Of a DNA stretch of 64,000 bases, positions 1 through 7,052 are shown piece by piece. The translations under genes were made by a program, and so were the position numbers. Each line of letters begins with the position of its first letter. Within the stretch, counting starts at the first letter, position 1. The notes under the pieces are model-generated. The model was not told the DNA's origin. It saw only the letters and a list, made by a program, of their open reading frames with translations, and did no database searches. The stretch is from CAZKBP01 sp964551015. Its GTDB lineage: Bacteria > Bacteroidota > Bacteroidia > Cytophagales > Microscillaceae. The stretch spans positions 1 to 64,000 of the forward strand of contig CAZKBP010000034.1 in NCBI GenBank assembly GCA_964551015.1, read 5' to 3'.

Positions 1-215
1 GAAAACCCCAATTCTCCGCTTTGTACACCCGCCCCCCCCTACGCCTACCCCCCTAATCTGAGTTTTGAACCCCCTATCCTCACCTTTTTTACCCCCCAAG
101 TCTATGTTGGAAGACCCCTATTCTGCCTTTGCTACCCCCCTATTCTATGTTCGAGGTAGGCGGGGGTACTTCGGAGGTTGGGAGAGGGGGCTAGCAAGGG
201 GGGGGTAAAGCGTTT
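1..215. repeat. C-rich then G-rich non-coding tract
   Basis: No gene is visible here. From 1 to about 147 the plus strand carries repeated runs of 4-8 C, several in a loose unit resembling ACCCCCTATTCT (near 70, 113 and 135). From about 155 to 205 the same strand switches to G runs: five G at 162-166, three at 180-182, five at 186-190 and eight at 198-205. The C and G halves could pair into a long imperfect hairpin, and the G half has four runs of at least three G within 45 bases, which fits the pattern of a G-quadruplex. The role is unknown. The feature may continue to the left of the window. Confidence 0.5.
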
Positions 216-244
216 TTAGGGCAAGCCATAGATTAGATGCACAT

Positions 245-300
245 AAAAAAAGCCCTCAGGCTTTATTTCGGAGTAAAGCCTGAGGACTTATTTTTTTAAA
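245..300. terminator. bidirectional rho-independent terminator
   Basis: A perfect 12-bp stem (254-265 with 274-285) closes an 8-base loop. It is flanked by an A run on the left and a T run at 290-297, so it has a U tail on either strand. It sits just downstream of the minus-strand AhpD-like gene that ends at 350 and probably terminates that transcript. Confidence 0.8.
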
Positions 301-349
301 TACTCACCCCTCTGAAGACCACCGAGAGGAAAAGTATGAGCACATCAAA

Positions 350-907
350 TTAAGCTTCCTGCGCTTCCCAAGCAAATTGCTTAAAGGGTTCATCCACGGG
401 CGTATGCGCCATGTGGTTGGTGTAGTTACTAAGCGTTTTGTGCGCCATTCCTAGAATGATGTCCAAGATGGTTTTGTTGGTATAACCTGCATCTAAAAAG
501 GCTTGTACCTCTTCTTCGGGCAAGAAACCACGATTGACGACCATTTTTTTGGTGAATTGACGTAATGCTTCCAGTTTGGCATCGGCTACGGGCTGGTCAT
601 TGCGTGCGGCCTCGATGATGGCATCGTCTACCTTGTCATTTTTGGCGAGCATGGTGTGGGCAGGCACGCAGTAGTGGCATTTATTTTCTACGTTGATCGT
701 GAGCCAAACCAAGTGACGCTCGGTAGTCGTGAGGCTACTTTGAGAAAAAAGCTTGGTTAGGGTCTTGTAAGCTTCTAGGGCCTGAGGGCTCTCGGCAAAA
801 ACTGCGTGGAGGTTAGGAACCATTCCGAAAGATTTTTTAGAATCTTCTAGCAAAGCTTTGGAGCCTTCGGGGGCGTTGTTTTCGTTATACAGGGTGAATT
901 CTGCCAT
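350..907 (-). CDS. carboxymuconolactone decarboxylase / AhpD-like protein
   Basis: The 185-residue protein belongs to the all-helical AhpD/CMD-like family. The family's redox motif is visible as C77-H-Y-C80 followed by H84, with Glu63 a short distance upstream in the usual helix. Members with this CxxC reduce peroxides through a thiol relay or act as general thiol-disulfide proteins. The gene has no signal peptide, so it should be cytoplasmic. It lies 122 bp downstream of the antitoxin-like gene on the same strand and is followed by a strong terminator, so it is either the last gene of that unit or a separate transcript. The family is clear. The substrate is not, since CMD-like paralogues are numerous and functionally mixed. 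Confidence 0.85.
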   Translation of the reverse strand: MAEFTLYNENNAPEGSKALLEDSKKSFGMVPNLHAVFAESPQALEAYKTLTKLFSQSSLTTTERHLVWLTINVENKCHYCVPAHTMLAKNDKVDDAIIEAARNDQPVADAKLEALRQFTKKMVVNRGFLPEEEVQAFLDAGYTNKTILDIILGMAHKTLSNYTNHMAHTPVDEPFKQFAWEAQEA

Positions 908-1029
908 GACTTAATTTTGTTTTTAGTGTAAAGAATGTATTTAACTCTAACTTATGACTTAACAAATCAAAGCAAAGTCAGTTGGCTGACAGTTGGGGAG
1001 ATTAGGGGACTTTAGGAAAATGAGGAAAA

Positions 1030-1239
1030 TTATCTTAGCTGGTTGAGATATTCATTGGTATTGATTTTTTGCCAGATTTCTTTGCCGAGCCCGTCTAGCT
1101 CCATGAGGCTGTACTTCTGGTCAGGGTTAGTTTGAGCATGAGCTTTTAGATTCTCTGTAATACTTAGCCATAGCGCGGCTTGCTCCTGAGAGCTAAGCTG
1201 GCTGATTTCGGCTTCGAGTTTTTCTGGATGGGTGTTCAT
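1030..1239 (-). CDS. small antitoxin-like protein
   Basis: This 69-residue protein has an N-terminal helical segment and a C-terminal stretch (MELDGLGKEIWQ, then an EYLNQLR-like end) that I recognise as typical of small type II antitoxin-like proteins that sit beside PIN or RelE toxins. Here no toxin gene is adjacent: upstream, 10 bp away on the same strand, is a KAP NTPase, and downstream is an AhpD-like gene. The protein stops right after the NQLR motif, where relatives often continue for a few residues. It may be an orphan antitoxin, or a partner of the NTPase. The assignment rests on motif memory rather than a search. Confidence 0.55.
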   Translation of the reverse strand: MNTHPEKLEAEISQLSSQEQAALWLSITENLKAHAQTNPDQKYSLMELDGLGKEIWQKINTNEYLNQLR

Positions 1240-1249
1240 AGATAATATT

Positions 1250-2755
1250 TTATTTGATAACGCCTTTTTCGCTTAGAATCTCAATAGCTTGAATAATTTG
1301 GTTGAGGAGGAAATCTTGTGGAGGTTGTACTTTTTGGAAATCAGGAAAAGATTCCTTTTCAACTTTATACACAGAGTCAGCACCGTAGCCTAAGAAATAT
1401 TTGAATTCGAGGTTTCCAGTTTGGTAGACGTAACTCTCGTGCATTTGTACGCTGTGGTTGTAATGGTTCAAAATTGGCAAAAGATAGCATATCCAATGGT
1501 CTATTTTTGTTCTATCAATAGCTTGCAAGTCTGCTTTACATTTTTTCAAGGATACGATTAGACTTAGCTTATCTCCGAGAAGTTTATTGAAAAATTTCAT
1601 GTTGTAGAGGAAGGCAGTTTTTGGGAATTCGTAATTAAAATAACTCTCTCGTGTGTTTCTCCATTCAACCTCTGAATCATAAGATGTTCCATACATTTTT
1701 TTCAGGCTTCTAATGCTGACTTGATTGTTGTTTACAAGATGAAAAAATAGAGATTGAAATATCGAGTATCTGCCAAAAAAACGTCCGTATAAACCAGTAT
1801 CTCTTCTATCAACTACAATAGAATCCATGAAATGGTGTATACTATCTCGAATAACCTCTCGATTATCAAAATAAAAAATCTCTCGGCTGTAAAACTTGTC
1901 AATATACCCTGTAAAGTCCGTGTCTGTACCGTAGCGGGTATGAAAGATTCTACGAATATTATCAATATCGCCTACAAAAATGATCTGGTCAAAACCAAAC
2001 TTGTTCTCATACTCATCTCGATGAGAAAAGTGAGAGCTAAATACATTAAATAAGCGAAAGGTATGCTCTGGATCAATTCTGTCTAGATCATCAATCACGA
2101 GTACTTTTTTACGAACCTCAGAACCTCGTTTGTCAGCACCTACCCACTTTAGTAATTCCAGCATTTCCGAAATAAACACGGTAACGGGATCTCTCTCGTG
2201 ATAAAGCTTCTCTTGAATCTTTGCAATAAATTTTTCTGTTTCTGGTAAGTTTTTTACTTTCTGAATGGCTTCTTTAATTTTCTCATACTGTTTGAATTCC
2301 TCGTCCAATTTATCTCCGCTATCGACCATAGGCTTCACACTAGGAAGAGCAGATAATACAGTCTTAGCGATAGATGGAAATCGATACATTAAGAGCCAAA
2401 GAGTGATGTATGTAGATTCTACTAGATTTTTACCTTCTTTGCAATCTTCTTTTAATGTCTCAATGAGTTTATACTCGCGCTTAAATTCCTGAATAATATC
2501 GTACTTGATAAACTCAAAGATATCCTCGTTGCTAGCTACGGGATAATTTACGGGTGCTAGACGGATGTAGAGGTACTGTTCTTCTCTCGCTTCAAAGAAC
2601 TTTTCCAGAAAATAAGTCTTACCTGTACCAAAGCGGCCAGAAAAGAATATACGTTGATTATTTTCCAGGGCAAGATGTTGTTCAAACTGTTCGGAGGGAA
2701 CAGTAATATCTAACTCAAATTGATCCATAAATTTTGATAGTTGAAGTTTTGACAT
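1250..2755 (-). CDS. KAP-family P-loop NTPase
   Basis: The 501-residue protein has a Walker A motif (GRFGTGKT, residues 40-47) and a Walker B motif (VLVIDDLDRID, about 218-228). The IDDLDR form is the hallmark of KAP/STAND-type P-loop NTPases. A long helical insertion (about 85-210) separates the two motifs, as in KAP proteins. It has one moderately hydrophobic stretch near 117-140 but no convincing pair of membrane helices. KAP NTPases occur in membrane-signalling and defence settings. Base composition looks more AT-rich than the pab genes next door, which hints at a transferred gene. It is followed after 10 bp by the antitoxin-like gene, so the two are probably co-transcribed. The exact role is unknown. 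Confidence 0.8.
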   Translation of the reverse strand: MSKLQLSKFMDQFELDITVPSEQFEQHLALENNQRIFFSGRFGTGKTYFLEKFFEAREEQYLYIRLAPVNYPVASNEDIFEFIKYDIIQEFKREYKLIETLKEDCKEGKNLVESTYITLWLLMYRFPSIAKTVLSALPSVKPMVDSGDKLDEEFKQYEKIKEAIQKVKNLPETEKFIAKIQEKLYHERDPVTVFISEMLELLKWVGADKRGSEVRKKVLVIDDLDRIDPEHTFRLFNVFSSHFSHRDEYENKFGFDQIIFVGDIDNIRRIFHTRYGTDTDFTGYIDKFYSREIFYFDNREVIRDSIHHFMDSIVVDRRDTGLYGRFFGRYSIFQSLFFHLVNNNQVSIRSLKKMYGTSYDSEVEWRNTRESYFNYEFPKTAFLYNMKFFNKLLGDKLSLIVSLKKCKADLQAIDRTKIDHWICYLLPILNHYNHSVQMHESYVYQTGNLEFKYFLGYGADSVYKVEKESFPDFQKVQPPQDFLLNQIIQAIEILSEKGVIK

Positions 2756-2875
2756 TTCAATTTACCAAATGTTTACAAAAAAAGCAAGTTAGAGAGAGTT
2801 GCTGAGACTTTTCATCATTTAGCCAAGGTTTTCTCGAATTTTTTGGGCTTATTTGCAGATTTTATAAAACAGCCC

Positions 2876-3439
2876 ATGCGCGTTCTCATTGTAGATAACC
2901 AAGATTCTTTTACCTATAATATCGTAGATTTGATTTGGCAGACTCGCCAGCTTGCGAGTGAGGTCAAATCAGCGATCGGTTTGGATGTTCAGCGGGTGGC
3001 GGACTACGATCGGATTATCTTTTCGCCCGGGCCAGGCTTACCCCAGGAGTTCCCCGTGATGGCAGAAATACTGCAAAAATATGGTCAAGAGAAATCCATT
3101 TTGGGCATTTGTCTGGGGCATCAGGCTATTTGTCAATTTTTAGGAGCCAAGCTTATGAACCTAAATAAAGTCATCCACGGGCAACCCAAAACCTTGATCG
3201 CTTGCCCAGATTCTTTTTTATTAAAAGGATTCCCTGAGGAATCTACCGTGGGTCTGTATCATTCTTGGGTGGTGGCTGAGCAGCATTTCCCCCCCAACTT
3301 ACGCATCACGGGTAGGTCAGAAGAGGGCTATATAATGGCCGTAGAGCATCGCCACCATCCTTTGTATGGAGTGCAATTCCATCCCGAATCTTTCTTGAGC
3401 ACTCAGGGGAAGCGATTGATTGATAATTTTTTAAGCTAA
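2876..3439 (+). CDS. pabA: aminodeoxychorismate synthase glutamine amidotransferase (component II)
   Basis: A class I glutamine amidotransferase of 187 residues that would supply ammonia to PabB for making 4-amino-4-deoxychorismate in folate synthesis. The start MRVLIVDNQDSF matches the family, so I use the ATG at 2876 rather than an in-frame TTG at 2843. Visible are the PGPG oxyanion-side motif (51-54), the nucleophile Cys79 in GICLGHQ, the HGQ motif (101-103), and His169 and Glu171 in FHPES. The gene lies 6 bp before pabB. The next gene is a class IV aminotransferase, so PabA is the better name than TrpG, although dual use in tryptophan synthesis cannot be excluded. Confidence 0.9.
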   Translation: MRVLIVDNQDSFTYNIVDLIWQTRQLASEVKSAIGLDVQRVADYDRIIFSPGPGLPQEFPVMAEILQKYGQEKSILGICLGHQAICQFLGAKLMNLNKVIHGQPKTLIACPDSFLLKGFPEESTVGLYHSWVVAEQHFPPNLRITGRSEEGYIMAVEHRHHPLYGVQFHPESFLSTQGKRLIDNFLS

Positions 3440-3445
3440 ATAGAA

Positions 3446-4417
3446 ATGGTCTTAGAGCGTTTTCGTGAGCAAGTCAATGCCTATGCCTCGAGGGAGCAGG
3501 CTTTTCTTTTCTTAATCGATTTTGAGAAGAAAAAGCCCCGGGTTTGTCCGCTCTCGGCCGTTGATCCCAGTTATCTGCGCTATCAAATGGCTGGACAAAG
3601 TAATGTGAATCAGATGCGGAATCCATCTCCTGCTTTGAGTTTCCAAAGCTTTCCGATTGCCCAGGCCGTTTACCAAGAAAGCTTCCAACTCGTGATGCGG
3701 CACCTGCAAAGAGGTGATTCTTTTCTGCTCAATTTAACCTTTCCGACGCGTATCGAGATGAATATCCAGTTGGAAGAACTATTTGGCATGGCTCAGGCTC
3801 CTTACAAACTCTGGCTCAAAGATCAATTGCTGGTGTTTTCGCCCGAATGCTTTGTCAAGATCAAAAACAATGGTATCTATGCTTACCCCATGAAGGGCAC
3901 GATTGATGCTTCGCTCCCTGAGGCCGAAAAATTGATTCTCCAAAATCCCAAAGAACAATTCGAACATAACACCATTGTAGATCTAATTCGGAATGACCTG
4001 GCCTTGGTCGCTCGAGATATTCAGGTAACTAAATTTAGATATTTAGATCGGATTCAAACCCACCAAGGAGAACTCTTGCAGGTCAGCTCCGAAATCAGAG
4101 GACAATTGCCCCCGAATTGGAAAGAAAACTTGGGCGATATTTTGCTCAAATTACTGCCCGCCGGCTCGGTCAGCGGTGCGCCCAAACCCAAAACTTTGGA
4201 AATTATCCGCCAGGCCGAAGGAGAGGAACGAGGCTATTATACGGGTATTTTTGGTATTTTTGACGGGCAACAACTGGACAGTGCCGTGAATATTCGTTAT
4301 ATCGAGCAGACCTCCATGGGCTTGCGTTTTCGAAGTGGCGGTGGCCTGACCGCACTGAGCCAAATGGCAGAAGAATACCAAGAAATGATTGATAAAGTCT
4401 ATGTTCCCATTGCTTGA
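3446..4417 (+). CDS. pabB: aminodeoxychorismate synthase component I
   Basis: A chorismate-binding enzyme of 323 residues that converts chorismate plus ammonia to aminodeoxychorismate. The signature PMKGT (148-152) has Lys150 where PabB enzymes carry the nucleophilic lysine; anthranilate synthases have alanine there (PIAGT). Further motifs are HNTIVDLIRNDL (164-175), the GSVSGAPK loop (240-247) and ERGYYTGIFG (251-260). The protein is short because the N-terminal regulatory half of TrpE/PabB proteins is reduced, which is common in Bacteroidota. It starts 6 bp after pabA, and its end overlaps the start of the next gene, so translation is probably coupled. Confidence 0.92.
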   Translation: MVLERFREQVNAYASREQAFLFLIDFEKKKPRVCPLSAVDPSYLRYQMAGQSNVNQMRNPSPALSFQSFPIAQAVYQESFQLVMRHLQRGDSFLLNLTFPTRIEMNIQLEELFGMAQAPYKLWLKDQLLVFSPECFVKIKNNGIYAYPMKGTIDASLPEAEKLILQNPKEQFEHNTIVDLIRNDLALVARDIQVTKFRYLDRIQTHQGELLQVSSEIRGQLPPNWKENLGDILLKLLPAGSVSGAPKPKTLEIIRQAEGEERGYYTGIFGIFDGQQLDSAVNIRYIEQTSMGLRFRSGGGLTALSQMAEEYQEMIDKVYVPIA

Positions 4418-5009
4418 AACCATCAAGATTATAGAAGGCATTCCCCAACATTTGCATTGGCATCAGCAGCGTTATGGGCAGAGCTATCGCGCTCAATTCG
4501 GTATGGATGCTTCCTTGCATCTGGCAAGTATTTTACAAGTACCCCCAGCTTACAGGAAGGGCGTGGTCAAGGCGCGTTTGCTTTACGGTCGGGAGTGCTT
4601 TAAGATCGAGTATAGTTTTTACCAAAAGAGAAAAATCAACTCGCTCAAATTGCTAGATTGTAAAGACTTGGACTATGCGCTGAAGTATGCAGACCGTTCG
4701 TCTATCCAAGCCTTGGTTGCCCAAAAAGGCGAGGCAGATGATATTTTGATGCTGCGCGAAGGCTGTATCACGGATACTTCTTATGCTAATGTTTTATTTT
4801 TTGATGGTAAAAAATGGCTCACTCCCGATCCTCCTCTGCTGAAAGGAACCTGCCGCGCTCGGCTCTTGCACGAACAAAAAATTTTCCCGCAAACGATTCG
4901 CGTAGCAGATTTAAAACATTATCAATACTTTAAACTCGTAAATGCCATGCTAGATTTTGAAGAGCAAGAAGCCATAGCCATATCGGCCATTCACGAAGAG
5001 ACTGTTTGA
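4401..5009 (+). CDS. pabC: aminodeoxychorismate lyase-like class IV aminotransferase
   Basis: A fold-type IV PLP enzyme of 202 residues that would release p-aminobenzoate and pyruvate from aminodeoxychorismate, completing the PabA-PabB-PabC route. The likely PLP lysine is Lys95 in the segment YALKYADR. Downstream the family pattern DDILMLRE...TDTSYANVLF is visible, with Asp where many members have Glu. The protein is shorter than typical PabC (about 270), mainly at the N terminus. I start at the ATG at 4401 (MFPLLETIKI), which overlaps pabB by 17 bp; an in-frame TTG at 4389 is less likely. The operon position is the strongest argument for PabC over a branched-chain or D-amino acid aminotransferase. 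Confidence 0.85.
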   Translation: MFPLLETIKIIEGIPQHLHWHQQRYGQSYRAQFGMDASLHLASILQVPPAYRKGVVKARLLYGRECFKIEYSFYQKRKINSLKLLDCKDLDYALKYADRSSIQALVAQKGEADDILMLREGCITDTSYANVLFFDGKKWLTPDPPLLKGTCRARLLHEQKIFPQTIRVADLKHYQYFKLVNAMLDFEEQEAIAISAIHEETV

Positions 5010-5035
5010 ATTATACCTTAGATAAGCATAAATTC

Positions 5036-6994
5036 ATGTCCGCGAGAAGAAATTTCCTAAAACAAATAAGCCTTTGGGGCCTGGCCATGCCTTGGCTTCC
5101 TGGTGAAATCTGGAAGGGAGCGCATATTTCTCCCCAGAAAAATATAGAAATGGACATCGCCCGCAACGTGATGATTCCGATGCGAGATGGCGTGCCATTG
5201 GCCTGTGATATTTATCGTCCGATTCGGGAGGGAGAAGTCGTGCAGGTTCCCCTACCCGTGATTTTGGAAAGAACCCCTTACGGGAAGCATTTGCCCAGCC
5301 GTACCGAGCTCCATCCCGACGATTTACAAAAACCCAAAAGCCGAACAGAAGTAGCAGAATTTTTTGTGCGCAATGGTTACGTCGTGATTTATCAAGATTG
5401 TCGGGGGCGTTATCAATCTGAGGGTCAGTTTGTCAAATACTTAAATGAGGCTCCAGATGGCTACGATACTTGTGCCTGGATCGTGGAGCAAGCTTGGTGC
5501 AATGGCAAAATTGGCAGCAAGGGTTTTTCCTACGCCGCGCATACGCAAACGGCCATGGCGAGCCTAGGTGCGCCCGGCTTATCGGCTATGTTTGTAGATT
5601 CGGGTGGTTTTGCTAATGCTTATCAGGGAGGCATTCGGCAGGGAGGAGCTTTTGAATTGAAGCAAGCCACTTGGGCTTTTCGGAATGCACAGCGAAGCCC
5701 CGAGGTGCAGAATGATCCCGCAAAAAAGAAAGCTTTCGCGGCCATTGATCTTAAAGCTTGGTTTCGGAAAATGCCTTGGCAAAAAGGGAATTCTCCCCTG
5801 TCGCTCGCTCCTGCCTACGAAGATTACCTTTTCGAGCAGTGGACACACGGCAATTTTGATGACTATTGGCAGCAAGCAGGCATTTATGCGCAGGGTTTTT
5901 ATGAGAATTTTCCTGATATTCCCCAACTCTATATGAGTGCCTGGTACGATCCCTACCCCAGAACGGCTGTAGAGAATTATTTAGGACTAGTAGATCAACT
6001 ATCTGCTCCGGTTTATTTGGTTTTAGGCCCTTGGCTGCACGGCAGTCGAAGTTTCAGCGAGGCGGGCGATGTAGATTTTGGCGCAGAAGCTCGTCTGGAA
6101 GAAGGCATTTTTGAAAATTATTTTGAATATCGCCTGCGCTTTTTCAATCATTATTTAAAAGATCAAGGCTCTTTCGAGCAAATTCATCCACCCGTCAAGG
6201 TATTTGTAATGGGCGGCGGCTCCGGACGAAAAAATGCTCAGGGCAAGCTAGAGCACGGCGGTTCTTGGCTTCAAGCCAGTAAATTTCCACCCCCGATTAC
6301 AGAGTTTTTGCCTTATTATTTGCATCAAGATGGAAGCCTTAATTCGCAAGCTCCCACCGCAAAAGAAGCTTTTTTGGAATATACTTATGACCCTCGTGAT
6401 CCGGTGCCTACCATTGGCGGAGCCATTACTTCGGGGCAACCCCTCATGGAAGGAGGCGCCTATAATCAGGTAGAAGCCGAGGTATTTTTTGGCTCGGAGC
6501 TTCCTTACCGACCCTTGAGCGAACGGCCAGATGTATTGGTATTTCAAACAGAACCCTTGCCAAGAACCTTTGAGTTGATTGGCTCTGTCGAGGCTCGGCT
6601 TTGGGTAGCTTCGGATGCGCTCGATACAGATTTTACGATCAAGCTCATAGATGTATATCCACCCAATGAAGATTATCCGGAGGGCTATGCCCTGAATCTC
6701 TGTGATGGAATTCTGAGAATGCGCTACCGAGATAGTTGGGAAAAACCTGAAATGATGGAGCCGGCTAATATTTATGAAATTAAAATTGAGACTTTTCCGA
6801 TGGCAAACCTTTTCCAAGTTGGTCATCGGATTCGGGTGGATATTTCCAGTAGTAATTTCCCGCGTTTTGATCTCAATTTCAACACAGGCGAACCCGAAGG
6901 GCGGGCTACTCGGGTGCGTGTGGCTCGTAATCGCATTTATACGGGGCAATTGTACCCTTCACGGGTGATTTTGCCTTTTTTTACGCCTGCTTAG
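5036..6994 (+). CDS. Tat-exported CocE/NonD-family hydrolase
   Basis: This 652-residue protein starts with a twin-arginine type signal (MSARRNFLK followed by a hydrophobic stretch), so it is probably folded in the cytoplasm and exported. The body matches the X-Pro dipeptidyl-peptidase / cocaine-esterase family: an N-terminal alpha/beta-hydrolase with the nucleophile Ser165 in the context GFSYAAH, an acid in the WYDPYPR segment, a His in the PWLHGS segment, and a C-terminal jelly-roll domain (CocE_NonD_C). The family includes peptidases, esterases and glutaryl-7-ACA acylases, so the substrate is open. I use the ATG at 5036, which gives a proper Tat signal; an in-frame TTG at 5006 overlaps pabC. 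It lies 26 bp after pabC and may be read from the same transcript. Confidence 0.88.
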   Translation: MSARRNFLKQISLWGLAMPWLPGEIWKGAHISPQKNIEMDIARNVMIPMRDGVPLACDIYRPIREGEVVQVPLPVILERTPYGKHLPSRTELHPDDLQKPKSRTEVAEFFVRNGYVVIYQDCRGRYQSEGQFVKYLNEAPDGYDTCAWIVEQAWCNGKIGSKGFSYAAHTQTAMASLGAPGLSAMFVDSGGFANAYQGGIRQGGAFELKQATWAFRNAQRSPEVQNDPAKKKAFAAIDLKAWFRKMPWQKGNSPLSLAPAYEDYLFEQWTHGNFDDYWQQAGIYAQGFYENFPDIPQLYMSAWYDPYPRTAVENYLGLVDQLSAPVYLVLGPWLHGSRSFSEAGDVDFGAEARLEEGIFENYFEYRLRFFNHYLKDQGSFEQIHPPVKVFVMGGGSGRKNAQGKLEHGGSWLQASKFPPPITEFLPYYLHQDGSLNSQAPTAKEAFLEYTYDPRDPVPTIGGAITSGQPLMEGGAYNQVEAEVFFGSELPYRPLSERPDVLVFQTEPLPRTFELIGSVEARLWVASDALDTDFTIKLIDVYPPNEDYPEGYALNLCDGILRMRYRDSWEKPEMMEPANIYEIKIETFPMANLFQVGHRIRVDISSSNFPRFDLNFNTGEPEGRATRVRVARNRIYTGQLYPSRVILPFFTPA

Positions 6995-7005
6995 GTTTTT
7001 AATGA

Positions 7006-7042
7006 ACAAACCCACGAGGCATGGCAGACCTCGCGGGTTTGT
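7006..7042. terminator. hairpin between convergent genes
   Basis: A 14-bp stem with one mismatch (7006-7019 with 7029-7042) lies between the ends of the plus-strand hydrolase gene (6994) and the minus-strand gene ending at 7053. It lacks a long U run on either side, so it is a probable rather than textbook bidirectional terminator. Confidence 0.55.
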
Positions 7043-7052
7043 GTACAAAAGT

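Noticed and set aside
1..210. CRISPR-like or tandem repeat array in the C-rich tract
   Set aside because: The repeated strings are short, unequal in length and spacing, and differ in sequence. There are no conserved repeats with unique spacers and no cas gene in the window.
6248..6949. Long minus-strand open frame of 233 codons inside the CocE-type hydrolase gene
   Set aside because: It lies wholly opposite a well-supported gene, has no family features and a composition typical of antisense frames.
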